IMG/VR virus record: IMGVR_UViG_3300042467_001331
Coordinates: 1 to 26,371 of that record
DNA from: a virus
DNA length: 26,371 nucleotides
Direction: 5' to 3' (one strand)
Shown here piece after piece: positions 13,749 through 18,802 of the stretch. Below the pieces are notes generated by a model. It was given only the letters and a program-made list of their open reading frames with translations, was not told where the DNA came from and did no database searches. The position numbers were made by a program, and so were the translations under genes. Every line of letters starts with the position of its first letter. Position 1 is the first letter of the stretch.

Positions 13749-14443
13749 GACGCCACCTCTGACGCGCAGTCCCACCCGCAGGCGGCGTATCCGGCCAGGT
13801 CGGTCCACGAGTCCTGCTTCTGGGGCGACCAGCGGATGCGGCTCACCTTCAGCAGCGCCATGAGCGCTGCCACGTCGTGCGGCGCAACCTCGATGCCGAG
13901 GTACGCGCCCCACATCGCAGCGGTGCGCTTGAAGTCGGCCCGCGGGTCGCCGTACTGCACGTTTCGGTCGCCGTTGACGAGCGCCTCAGCGCCCAGCAAC
14001 ACCTCGGCGCGAGCGTTCGCGTACTGCGGCTGCGACGGCTGTGGCACCGATGACCACCTGCCATCGAGGGCCAGGCGGCGCAGGCCGCCGCCGACGGGAT
14101 CGAGCGGGGTGCCGACAACCTCGAACGCGTCGAGGCCCAGCCATGCGGCAATCTTCGACTCGTTCGTCGCGCCGGTAGACCGCTCCCAGCCGGGCAGCAT
14201 GATGATGGCGTCGACTCGGAGCAATGCTCCGATGTCGTTGCGTGCAAACCGCTGACGCTGCTGATCGGTCAGTGGCTCGTTCCCAGACATGCCGATCTCG
14301 TCAAAGCCGTCCTCGCGATCCATCTCGGCAGGCGAGATGACGTACCAGCCGTCTGCCCGCAAGTGGTGGGCGACCCGGTCGAACATCGGGAAGTTGAACT
14401 GGGCGATGCCGGTCATCGGCCCGGCGATGTAACAGCGCTTCAC
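13745..14443 (-). CDS. Fusion of DUF4406-like (deoxyribosyltransferase-fold) and DUF6378-like domains
   Basis: 232 aa. The N-terminal 110 residues start MKRCYIAGPMTGIAQFNFP, the YIAGPMxG motif of DUF4406, related in fold to nucleoside 2-deoxyribosyltransferases, with LLRVDAIIMLPGWERSTGATNE as the second block. The C-terminal 90 residues (AEVLLGAEALVNGDRNVQYG, VAALMALLKVSRI, WTDLAGYAACG) match the DUF6378 pattern of helical phage proteins. The two are usually separate neighbouring genes in phages. A role in nucleotide or DNA-base metabolism is plausible but unproved. Start GTG 14443, by GTGA overlap. Confidence 0.82.
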   Translation of the reverse strand: MKRCYIAGPMTGIAQFNFPMFDRVAHHLRADGWYVISPAEMDREDGFDEIGMSGNEPLTDQQRQRFARNDIGALLRVDAIIMLPGWERSTGATNESKIAAWLGLDAFEVVGTPLDPVGGGLRRLALDGRWSSVPQPSQPQYANARAEVLLGAEALVNGDRNVQYGDPRADFKRTAAMWGAYLGIEVAPHDVAALMALLKVSRIRWSPQKQDSWTDLAGYAACGWDCASEVAS

Positions 14444-14625
14444 CGCCCGCACCCGCCACGCCGCTCGCTGATGACGATGTTCCACATCCGGTCGAGGTCG
14501 GCGGCACGCTCGTCGAGCTGGTCGGACCAGTCCTGCAGCGCCTGGCGCTGCTGGCCGAGCCGCCACAGGGTGAGGGCAAGGCCGAGCTGCACGCCGGCAG
14601 CGAAAGCCAGCAGGTGCCAGATCAC
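14440..14625 (-). CDS. Small membrane-anchored coiled-coil protein (61 aa)
   Basis: MIWHLLAFAAGVQLGLALTL gives one N-terminal membrane helix, followed by a charged helix (GQQRQALQDWSDQLDERAADLDRMWN). ATGA overlap with the upstream gene and GTGA with the downstream one. The shape, one anchor and a coil, resembles Rz-like or phage accessory membrane proteins, but this location is in the early operon. Function unknown. Confidence 0.7.
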   Translation of the reverse strand: MIWHLLAFAAGVQLGLALTLWRLGQQRQALQDWSDQLDERAADLDRMWNIVISERRGGCGR

Positions 14626-14888
14626 GCCACACCTCCGTCAGGGTCGATCACGCCAGGGCGCTGCAACCGGGACGGACTCCCGGGAACGCCCTGGCGGCCT
14701 GCACCGGCTGGGGATGTGCCGGTGCGGCGAAGGTGGTGGTCGAGACGGTGGCCGGCGTCACGGACGAACTGCACGTCGGAAGCGGCGAGCGCAGCCAGGA
14801 TCAGCCGCACATCGAGCGGCGACAGTTCATCGACCGCCCAGTCGTACGGTCGGCGGCGACGGGGGCGGAGGTTGACAACGTGGCTCAC
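14622..14888 (-). CDS. Small hypothetical protein (88 aa)
   Basis: Start chosen at GTG 14888 (MSHVVNLRPRRRRPYDWAV), which overlaps the transglycosylase stop as GTGA. Residues about 20-55 look folded (DELSPLDVRLILAALAASD, VQFVRDAGHRLDHHL); the remaining C-terminus is Gly/Pro/Arg-rich and coincides with a long nested inverted repeat in the DNA. No family recognised. The low-complexity tail may be a by-product of the DNA element. Confidence 0.65.
   Translation of the reverse strand: MSHVVNLRPRRRRPYDWAVDELSPLDVRLILAALAASDVQFVRDAGHRLDHHLRRTGTSPAGAGRQGVPGSPSRLQRPGVIDPDGGVA
14651..14696. repeat. Nested inverted repeat
   Basis: Perfect 10-bp arms CGCCAGGGCG (14651-14660) and CGCCCTGGCG (14687-14696) enclose a second perfect 6-bp stem CCGGGA/TCCCGG (14667-14672/14678-14683) with a CGGAC loop. 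It lies in the 3' end of the 88-aa gene, upstream of the next gene on the minus strand. Could be a terminator-like or protein-binding element. Confidence 0.6.
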
Positions 14889-15283
14889 GATGCACACCAC
14901 CGGGCGCGCTTCGTCGTCCACGGCTGCCAGCCGCAGCCCATCTGCTGCTCGGCCCGGTCGAACAGTTGCCGGGCGACGGCCAGGTTCGTCGCCGGATCGA
15001 ACAGGCGGTCGAAGTCTCCGTCGACCAGCGGGCGCACCCACGAGCGATGGGCACGCATGTTCAGTTGCATCAGCCCGTAACTGTCATCCCGGCCCCGGCC
15101 GTTGTGCGCCGTGGGCGTGCAGCGGGATTCGCGCCAGATGATGGCGTCGAGCCGTGGCCAGTCGGCCTCCGACCAGCCGGCGTCGAGCGCCGTCTGACGG
15201 AACTCGGGGCAGCGGTCGGCGGTGGTGCTGGTCGGCGCCGAGCAGTGGCCGAGCAGCAAGGTGAGAGCGGCCAGGGCCTTCAT
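14885..15283 (-). CDS. Lytic transglycosylase-like (SLT/lysozyme-fold) exported protein
   Basis: 132 aa. A short hydrophobic N-terminus (MKALAALTLLLGHCSAPTS) is a signal sequence, possibly a degenerate lipobox ending at C14. The SLT core has the catalytic glutamate in IIWRESRC (E52), then DDSYGLMQLNM (about 66-76) and DPATNLAVARQLF (97-109), the order seen in SLT transglycosylases. It would cleave peptidoglycan glycan strands. It sits in the early operon, apart from the amidase endolysin, so it may act in DNA entry, cell-envelope remodelling or superinfection control rather than lysis. Start ATG 15283 by ATGA overlap with the 31-aa gene. Confidence 0.85.
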   Translation of the reverse strand: MKALAALTLLLGHCSAPTSTTADRCPEFRQTALDAGWSEADWPRLDAIIWRESRCTPTAHNGRGRDDSYGLMQLNMRAHRSWVRPLVDGDFDRLFDPATNLAVARQLFDRAEQQMGCGWQPWTTKRARWCAS

Positions 15284-15375
15284 CGGTCGCACCAGCGCAG
15301 CCACACGTAGGCGGCGGCGGCCCACACGGCGAGGCAGGCGACAGCGGCCAGCCGGTCGGACCAAGCGGCGATCAC
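15280..15375 (-). CDS. 31-aa membrane peptide upstream of the transglycosylase
   Basis: Opens at GTG 15375 (GTGA overlap with the upstream gene) and closes with an ATGA overlap on the transglycosylase start. The product MIAAWSDRLAAVACLAVWAA then AAYVWLRWCDR is a single membrane span. Two coupled junctions and the clean membrane helix argue for a real gene. It may assist export of, or anchor, the transglycosylase; this is inference. Confidence 0.6.
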   Translation of the reverse strand: MIAAWSDRLAAVACLAVWAAAAYVWLRWCDR

Positions 15376-15587
15376 TGCGCCACCCCGAGAATCACTCGCA
15401 CGTCGCGCACCCGCACCTCGCCGAGCACGTCGGACAGTTGGTCGAGCAGCTGCGACAGTTCGTCGGTGGTGGCGAAGAGCGCCAGGCTGTCACCGATGGC
15501 GACGTGGTGCTGGCCGTTGACCGTGCGATGTCCGACGAGGCGGACCCGCACCGGCAGCTCGGTAGCGGTGGAGTTGACGTACCTCAC
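15372..15587 (-). CDS. Small hypothetical protein (71 aa)
   Basis: MRYVNSTATELPVRVRLVGH, a beta-rich N-terminus, followed by GQHHVAIGDSLALFATTDE and a helical LSQLLDQLSDVLGEVRVRD. GTG start at 15587 overlapping the excisionase-like stop as GTGA. No recognised family. Second gene of the early operon after the divergent promoter. Confidence 0.68.
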   Translation of the reverse strand: MRYVNSTATELPVRVRLVGHRTVNGQHHVAIGDSLALFATTDELSQLLDQLSDVLGEVRVRDVRVILGVAQ

Positions 15588-15865
15588 GACGCCACCGCCC
15601 GCAGGGTCGTGCCCTGAGCGGCGAACCGCTCGAGCTCGCGAACGGCGATCGCCAACTTGGCGTCGGTCGACAGGTGCGGCACGGTGGCCAGCAGCCCGGC
15701 CCGCACGAACTCGCGCACCCGTTGCTCGGACGTGTTCAGCCGCTTGGCTGCCTCTGCGGCGCCGACCACGATGGCGGTGTCGGCCTGGACGATGACGGTC
15801 AGAGCGTCAGCCCCTCCGGTGTGTGTGTTCCCCACGGAGCGAGACTCAACACCAGATTTGGCCAT
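15584..15865 (-). CDS. Excisionase/MerR-like helix-turn-helix protein
   Basis: 93 aa. After about 25 poorly defined residues, VVGAAEAAKRLNTSEQRVRE then FVRAGLLATVPHLSTDAK has the layout of a winged HTH excisionase (helix, turn, recognition helix, wing), ending VRELERFAAQGTTLRAVAS. As first gene of the early leftward operon, divergent from the repressor and near int, it is well placed to act as Xis and/or Cro-like regulator. The ATG at 15865 is the most likely start; shorter starts within the first 30 codons cannot be excluded. The protein overlaps or lies next to the palindrome AAGACGTCTT just upstream of its start. Confidence 0.72.
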   Translation of the reverse strand: MAKSGVESRSVGNTHTGGADALTVIVQADTAIVVGAAEAAKRLNTSEQRVREFVRAGLLATVPHLSTDAKLAIAVRELERFAAQGTTLRAVAS

Positions 15866-15919
15866 TCGTCAAGACGTCTTGGGCCGTTCGGCCTTATTTG
15901 GTGTCGATGGACTAGGACC

Positions 15920-15947
15920 ATTGGCCCCTTTGCACTAGATGGCCAAT
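15920..15947. promoter_or_regulatory. Operator candidate: inverted repeat ATTGGCC-N14-GGCCAAT
   Basis: Perfect 7-bp arms at 15920-15926 and 15941-15947. It covers the core of both divergent promoters. A third TTGGCC copy is at 15858-15863, a palindromic AAGACGTCTT at 15871-15880, and GGCCGTTCGGCC at 15882-15893. Likely target of the XRE repressor or the excisionase-like protein. Confidence 0.5.
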
Positions 15948-15958
15948 CGGCGCATACT
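15930..15958 (+). promoter_or_regulatory. Repressor promoter, leaderless
   Basis: TTGCAC (15930-15935), exactly 17-nt spacer, CATACT (15953-15958). The expected start of transcription, 7 nt after the -10, is the G of the GTG start at 15965, so the mRNA would have no leader. There is no ribosome site before the GTG, which agrees. Confidence 0.65.
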
Positions 15959-15963
15959 GGCAA
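15934..15963 (-). promoter_or_regulatory. Promoter candidate for the early leftward operon
   Basis: Minus strand TTGCCA (15963-15958), 18-nt spacer, TCTAGT (15939-15934). It lies on top of the opposing repressor promoter, so RNA polymerase could occupy only one at a time. The leader to the ATG at 15865 would be about 60 nt. Confidence 0.4.
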
Positions 15964-15964
15964 C

Positions 15965-16315
15965 GTGAATGCGGAAACAGGTGAGATCGTGCGGAATGAG
16001 AGACTTCGGCGTGGTTGGTCGATGCGGCGAGCGGCCGAGGCTGCTGGGGTGTCGCATACGTGGTGGGATCTCGTCGAGCGCGGCGCTCAGCGTCGCCACG
16101 ACAAGGCGCGCGAGGCCGTCGCCCAGGCGTTCGGCTGGCCGCTCGACTGGCCGGAGAACCCACCGGCCCCGCCGGTCGTCAGCCAGCGTGACGATGCGGT
16201 GCTGGCGGCGTTCGAGCGTCTGGCGTCGACGATGCTGGCGACGATGGCTGCGATGCAGACACAGATCGACGAGCTGCAGCAAGCAGTCGATCGGCTCGCT
16301 CCTGCAAAGCGGTGA
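15965..16315 (+). CDS. XRE-family repressor (lysogeny regulator)
   Basis: 116 aa. Residues 7-58 (EIVRNERLRRGWSMRRAAEA, then AGVSHTWWDLVERGAQ and KAREAVAQAFGWP) form a Cro/CI-type helix-turn-helix, with the recognition helix around SHTWWDLVERG. A Pro-rich hinge (WPENPPAPPVVS) leads to a C-terminal coiled coil (LAAFERLASTMLATMAAMQT, QIDELQQAVDRL) for dimerisation; no LexA-like autocleavage domain is present. GTG 15965 is chosen because the promoter positions transcription to begin there and no ribosome site exists. It is divergent from the excisionase-like early operon, so it is the likely immunity repressor. Tail-to-tail with the integrase gene. Confidence 0.87.
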   Translation: MNAETGEIVRNERLRRGWSMRRAAEAAGVSHTWWDLVERGAQRRHDKAREAVAQAFGWPLDWPENPPAPPVVSQRDDAVLAAFERLASTMLATMAAMQTQIDELQQAVDRLAPAKR

Positions 16316-16479
16316 GGACAGTCAGGATTTCGCTCTCGTCAGGCATGGCCAGACCATAGAGCGAGGGTGCGCGCAAGTGCCCCCCACGGACAGGCTCGGG
16401 CGCATCGTCGGTCATGCCTTAGCGTCGCGCACAACATGACCACCATGTCAGACCACGCCGCGCGTGTTGCGCGCGACAC
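16316..16479. other. Convergent intergenic region between repressor and integrase
   Basis: Receives transcripts from both sides. Contains a small inverted repeat CGCGC/GCGCG (16459-16473) that could act as a terminator. A minus-strand open frame (16179-16415) overlaps it but lacks a ribosome site and has a low-complexity end, so I do not call it. Confidence 0.35.
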
Positions 16480-17562
16480 TCAGCCGATCACGTCGGCGAT
16501 CACGTCGGCAGCGGCAGCATCGGCGCCGCTGACGACATGCGCGTAGGTGCGCAGCGTCGTCGTGGTCGATGCGTGGCCGAGACGGCCGGCGACGGTCACC
16601 GGCGACACGCCACGCTCGAGCAGCTGCGACGCCATCGCGTGCCGCAGATCGTGCAGCCGCACACCCTCCACCCCGGCCCGGGCGCAGAGCCGCTGGAACC
16701 GTTGCGTCGTGCCGTCGGGTCGCCACGGCACGGACGAATCCGGCGAGTTGCTGAGGACGAACGGATCACGGGCGAGCCTCGCGCCGCACGCCAGGGCGCG
16801 CTCGCGCTGGCCGTTGCGCCACTGGCGCAGCAGCGCCACCGTGACGGCATCGAGGCGCACCACCCGCACCCGGTTCGTCTTGGTGCTCTTGGTGCTGCGA
16901 TCCTCGTTCAGCGACCGGCCGACGGTCATCGTTGCGGCATCGAGGTCGATGTCCGACCAGCGAAGTGCTAACACCTCGCCACGCCGGGCACCGGTGGTGA
17001 CGGCCAGACGGAGCCAGGCGTGCGTCTGCAGGTTCTTCGCTGCTTCGGCGAGGATCTGCTGCACCTGCGCCGCCGACGGCGGCTTCACCTTGCGGTCAGG
17101 CAGCGACGGCAGACGTGCGCCGCGGGCCGGGTGCGCACCGATCCATCCCCACCGCACGGCCTGCGTCAGCGCTGACGACAGCGCCGTGTGCAACTTGTGC
17201 ACCTGGTGCACCGGTGCACCGGCCCGCTCGGCGTCGACGTAGCCCCGGTCGAAGTCGGCGAGCGTCAGCCTGTCGACCCGCTTGCGGCCGAGCGAGGCAG
17301 GTAGGTGGGCGAGGGCGACACGGTAGGTGGCCACGCTCGACGCCTCGAGGCGCGCCGACGCCAACCAGTGTTCGACGAGTTCGGCGAGCGTCGCATCGGA
17401 TGAGCCGGTGCGGCCACCGGTGCCGACGACCATCTGCGCCAACGCCTGCTCGGCCTGCTTCGCCGAGCCTCGCACCGTCTTGGAACGGCCGGCGGCTCGC
17501 AACTCCCACACCCCCGGCCTGATCTCCCGCTTCGACCCGGACCCGTATGCACGCTTCGTCAT
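16480..17562 (-). CDS. int: Tyrosine integrase
   Basis: 360 aa site-specific recombinase. An N-terminal arm-type domain (MTKRAYGSGSKREIRPGVWE), a core-binding domain (LAELVEHWLASARLEASSVA) and the catalytic domain are in order. Catalytic residues: R193 in TTGARRGEVLALRW, a Lys around 225-228, H304 and R307 in RLHDLRHAMAS, H330 in GRLGHAS and Y340 in LRTYAHV. All six positions are present, so it should be active. The start is ATG 17562, placed 7 nt after a strong -10, so leaderless; a start 12 codons upstream lies inside the promoter. It reads away from attP immediately upstream. Integrates at the 3' end of a tRNA-Val gene by inference. Confidence 0.95.
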   Translation of the reverse strand: MTKRAYGSGSKREIRPGVWELRAAGRSKTVRGSAKQAEQALAQMVVGTGGRTGSSDATLAELVEHWLASARLEASSVATYRVALAHLPASLGRKRVDRLTLADFDRGYVDAERAGAPVHQVHKLHTALSSALTQAVRWGWIGAHPARGARLPSLPDRKVKPPSAAQVQQILAEAAKNLQTHAWLRLAVTTGARRGEVLALRWSDIDLDAATMTVGRSLNEDRSTKSTKTNRVRVVRLDAVTVALLRQWRNGQRERALACGARLARDPFVLSNSPDSSVPWRPDGTTQRFQRLCARAGVEGVRLHDLRHAMASQLLERGVSPVTVAGRLGHASTTTTLRTYAHVVSGADAAAADVIADVIG

Positions 17563-17569
17563 GGCGCAG

Positions 17570-17598
17570 ATTGTGGGGGATTGTGGGATGGCGGTCAA
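17570..17598 (-). promoter_or_regulatory. Integrase promoter, leaderless
   Basis: Minus strand TTGACC (17598-17593), exactly 17-nt spacer, CACAAT (17575-17570). The ATG at 17562 begins 7 nt past the -10. No ribosome site is present. It overlaps one of the arm-like repeats of attP, implying autoregulation by integrase binding. Confidence 0.65.
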
Positions 17599-17617
17599 GT
17601 TCCGAAGGTCCCGACCC

Positions 17618-17722
17618 GCTCGCTACCCCGTCTGACCTGGGGCTTTACGGTGGGCGTAGCCGGACTCGAACCGGAGACCTCCACCGTGTCAAGCTCGCTA
17701 CAGGTGCCCTGACCTGGGCTTT
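17618..17722. repeat. Inner direct repeats flanking the attP core
   Basis: GCTCGCTAC, a 5- or 7-nt spacer, then CTGACCTGGG(G)CTTT, at 17618-17646 and 17693-17722. The pair brackets exactly the 46 bp holding the tRNA fragment, and the period is about 75-77 bp. Candidate integrase/accessory-protein sites or a trace of a past recombination event. Confidence 0.65.
17649..17692 (-). other. attP: attP core: 3' half of tRNA-Val(GAC)
   Basis: Read on the minus strand it goes from the anticodon loop TTGACAC, through the 3' anticodon strand GGTGG, the variable loop, a T-arm with TTCGAGT and the acceptor strand TACGCCC, discriminator A and CC. The 5' half of the tRNA is missing: the sequence before the anticodon loop (TAGCGAGC) does not pair with GGTGG. 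So it is not a functional tRNA gene but the segment that restores the host tRNA-Val after integration. It lies just upstream of int, as expected for attP. One pair in the T-stem (T-C) does not match. Confidence 0.72.
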
Positions 17723-17841
17723 CTCGTTCCGTCTCGCCGCATTTCGCCAGGTGGCGTTGCGGTGTCCCTGGTGGATTGTGGGGCGAACGTGGGATGGCCT
17801 GGTGTCGGTAGGGGCATTGACACGGACGCCACACTGGGCAC

Positions 17842-18321
17842 ATGCGTATCACCCCCATCATCGCCATCGTCCTTCTCGCCGGCTGCTCGTCGACGACCGA
17901 GACAGCCCCGACAACGGTTGCCACCACCACGCCACCGCCGACCACGGTGGCGCCCACCACACCGGCCGCGCCGTCGACCACGGCGGCCGTGACGATGAGC
18001 CGCGACACCTACATCGCTGTCGACAACTGCATCGATTCGCTCAGCCTGCTCACCAACCTCGACCGCCAGGACGGCAGACCGATCAGCATCGACGAGGAGA
18101 AGGCGGCGTGCGACGCGGCCATCGACCAGTTGGAGGCCGACAGGCTCGGCGACACTCCCCTGGCTGAGGCGCTGATGTTCAGGGGGTTGGATGCGTCGCT
18201 GCTCGCTCTCAAGATCCTGCAGGGCACGGCGACCGAAGCGGACACCAAGGAGTTCGACGGGCAGTACCTGGAAACGTCGACGAAGTTGCGCGAGTTGCTC
18301 GACGAACTGTACGCCGCCTGA
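17842..18321 (+). CDS. Secreted lipoprotein, lysogenic-conversion type cargo
   Basis: 159 aa. MRITPIIAIVLLAGCSS is a classic lipoprotein signal peptide with lipobox LLAGC (lipidated Cys15). A Thr/Pro-rich linker (about residues 17-50, repeated TTVA/PTT) should span the wall. The C-terminal domain is helical and acidic with two Cys (DNCIDSLSLL and KAACDAAIDQ), ending TKLRELLDELYAA. It is encoded on the plus strand, between attP and the tail/lysis operon's end, alone and followed by a terminator hairpin, the typical setting of a gene expressed from the prophage. It could alter the host surface, for example superinfection exclusion; inference only. Confidence 0.82.
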   Translation: MRITPIIAIVLLAGCSSTTETAPTTVATTTPPPTTVAPTTPAAPSTTAAVTMSRDTYIAVDNCIDSLSLLTNLDRQDGRPISIDEEKAACDAAIDQLEADRLGDTPLAEALMFRGLDASLLALKILQGTATEADTKEFDGQYLETSTKLRELLDELYAA

Positions 18322-18322
18322 A

Positions 18323-18360
18323 AACGCCAACAGCCCCCCGCCTTGCGGCGAGGGGCGTGG
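18323..18360 (-). terminator. Intrinsic terminator for the leftward lysis/accessory operon
   Basis: Stem GCCCC...GGGGC with inner CGCC/GGCG and a TTGC loop (18333-18355), with outer GCC/GGC pairing. On the minus strand it is followed by GGCGTTTTC, giving a short U-run. Lies between the convergent lipoprotein gene and the minus-strand gene ending at 18393; may act in both directions. Confidence 0.6.
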
Positions 18361-18392
18361 CGTCGCACTGCTCAGGGGGCGCAGCGAACGAA

Positions 18393-18572
18393 TCAGTCAG
18401 GTGGCAGCAGGTCGTGCACGGCCATCAGGTCACGACGGCGCTGCTCGAGGTGTCGGCGCTGGGCATCGGCACGGACCAGCAGCCGCTCGAGCGACAACAG
18501 GTCGATGCTCTTTAGGCCGTGGCCGCGGGCGTCAGCAACGAGGCGGGCCAACTCGGCGGTGATGTCGATCAC
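18393..18572 (-). CDS. Small helical protein (59 aa)
   Basis: Starts at GTG 18572 (MIDITAELARLVADARGHG), overlapping the upstream stop as GTGA, and continues LKSIDLLSLERLLVRADAQR with a basic second half (RHLEQRRRDLMAVHDLLPPD). Helical, possibly coiled coil. Last gene of the lysis/accessory operon before the terminator. No family recognised. Confidence 0.68.
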   Translation of the reverse strand: MIDITAELARLVADARGHGLKSIDLLSLERLLVRADAQRRHLEQRRRDLMAVHDLLPPD

Positions 18573-18802
18573 AGTTCCGTCACCTCCATCACCATGCCGT
18601 CGGGGATGTGGATGATGTGGTCGAGCGCACCGTCGTCGCCGATCGACTGGGCGAGCGAGACGTGGCCCGGCTTCGGCTCGATGCGCCACCCGACGCTGGT
18701 GACGCGATAGGGCTCGGCGTCGATGTCGGCGGGCAGCACCCAGCCGCCCGCACGGTCAGCGTGAGCGTCGTGCCAGACGACGGCGATGGCGGTGCCGGTC
18801 AC
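18569..18802 (-). CDS. Conserved small phage protein (77 aa)
   Basis: MTGTAIAVVWHDAHADRAGG begins a pattern (VVWxDAH, DIDAEPYRVTSVGW, KPGHVSLAQS, DHIIHIPDGMV) that I associate with a conserved short phage protein of unknown function. Beta-rich. GTG 18802 overlaps the phosphoesterase stop as GTGA. The longer upstream frame is a shadow. Function not known; the context next to a phosphoesterase suggests accessory function. Confidence 0.75.
   Translation of the reverse strand: MTGTAIAVVWHDAHADRAGGWVLPADIDAEPYRVTSVGWRIEPKPGHVSLAQSIGDDGALDHIIHIPDGMVMEVTEL

Larger units (their letters stand above)
17569..17798. promoter_or_regulatory. attP arm region with outer arm-type repeats
   Basis: GATTGTGGGG(n)TGTGGGATGGC-like sequence at 17569-17592 recurs at 17774-17798 (same orientation, differing in the few central bases). 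They lie about 80-100 bp on either side of the tRNA core, the spacing expected of integrase arm sites. Both arms in one molecule favour attP over attL or attR. This stretch (17563-17841) has no gene. Confidence 0.5.

Noticed and set aside
16179-16415. Minus-strand frame of 78 codons at the repressor/integrase border
   Set aside because: Mostly antisense to the repressor coiled coil, Ser/Pro/Ala-rich, no ribosome site.
17649-17722. Complete tRNA-Val gene
   Set aside because: Only the part from the anticodon loop to the 3' end is present; the D-arm and 5' acceptor strand do not follow and the anticodon stem is unpaired, so it is an attachment core.
17817-17842. TTGACA before the lipoprotein gene as its -35 box
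   Set aside because: No plausible -10 at 16-19 nt; that position would fall on or after the start codon.
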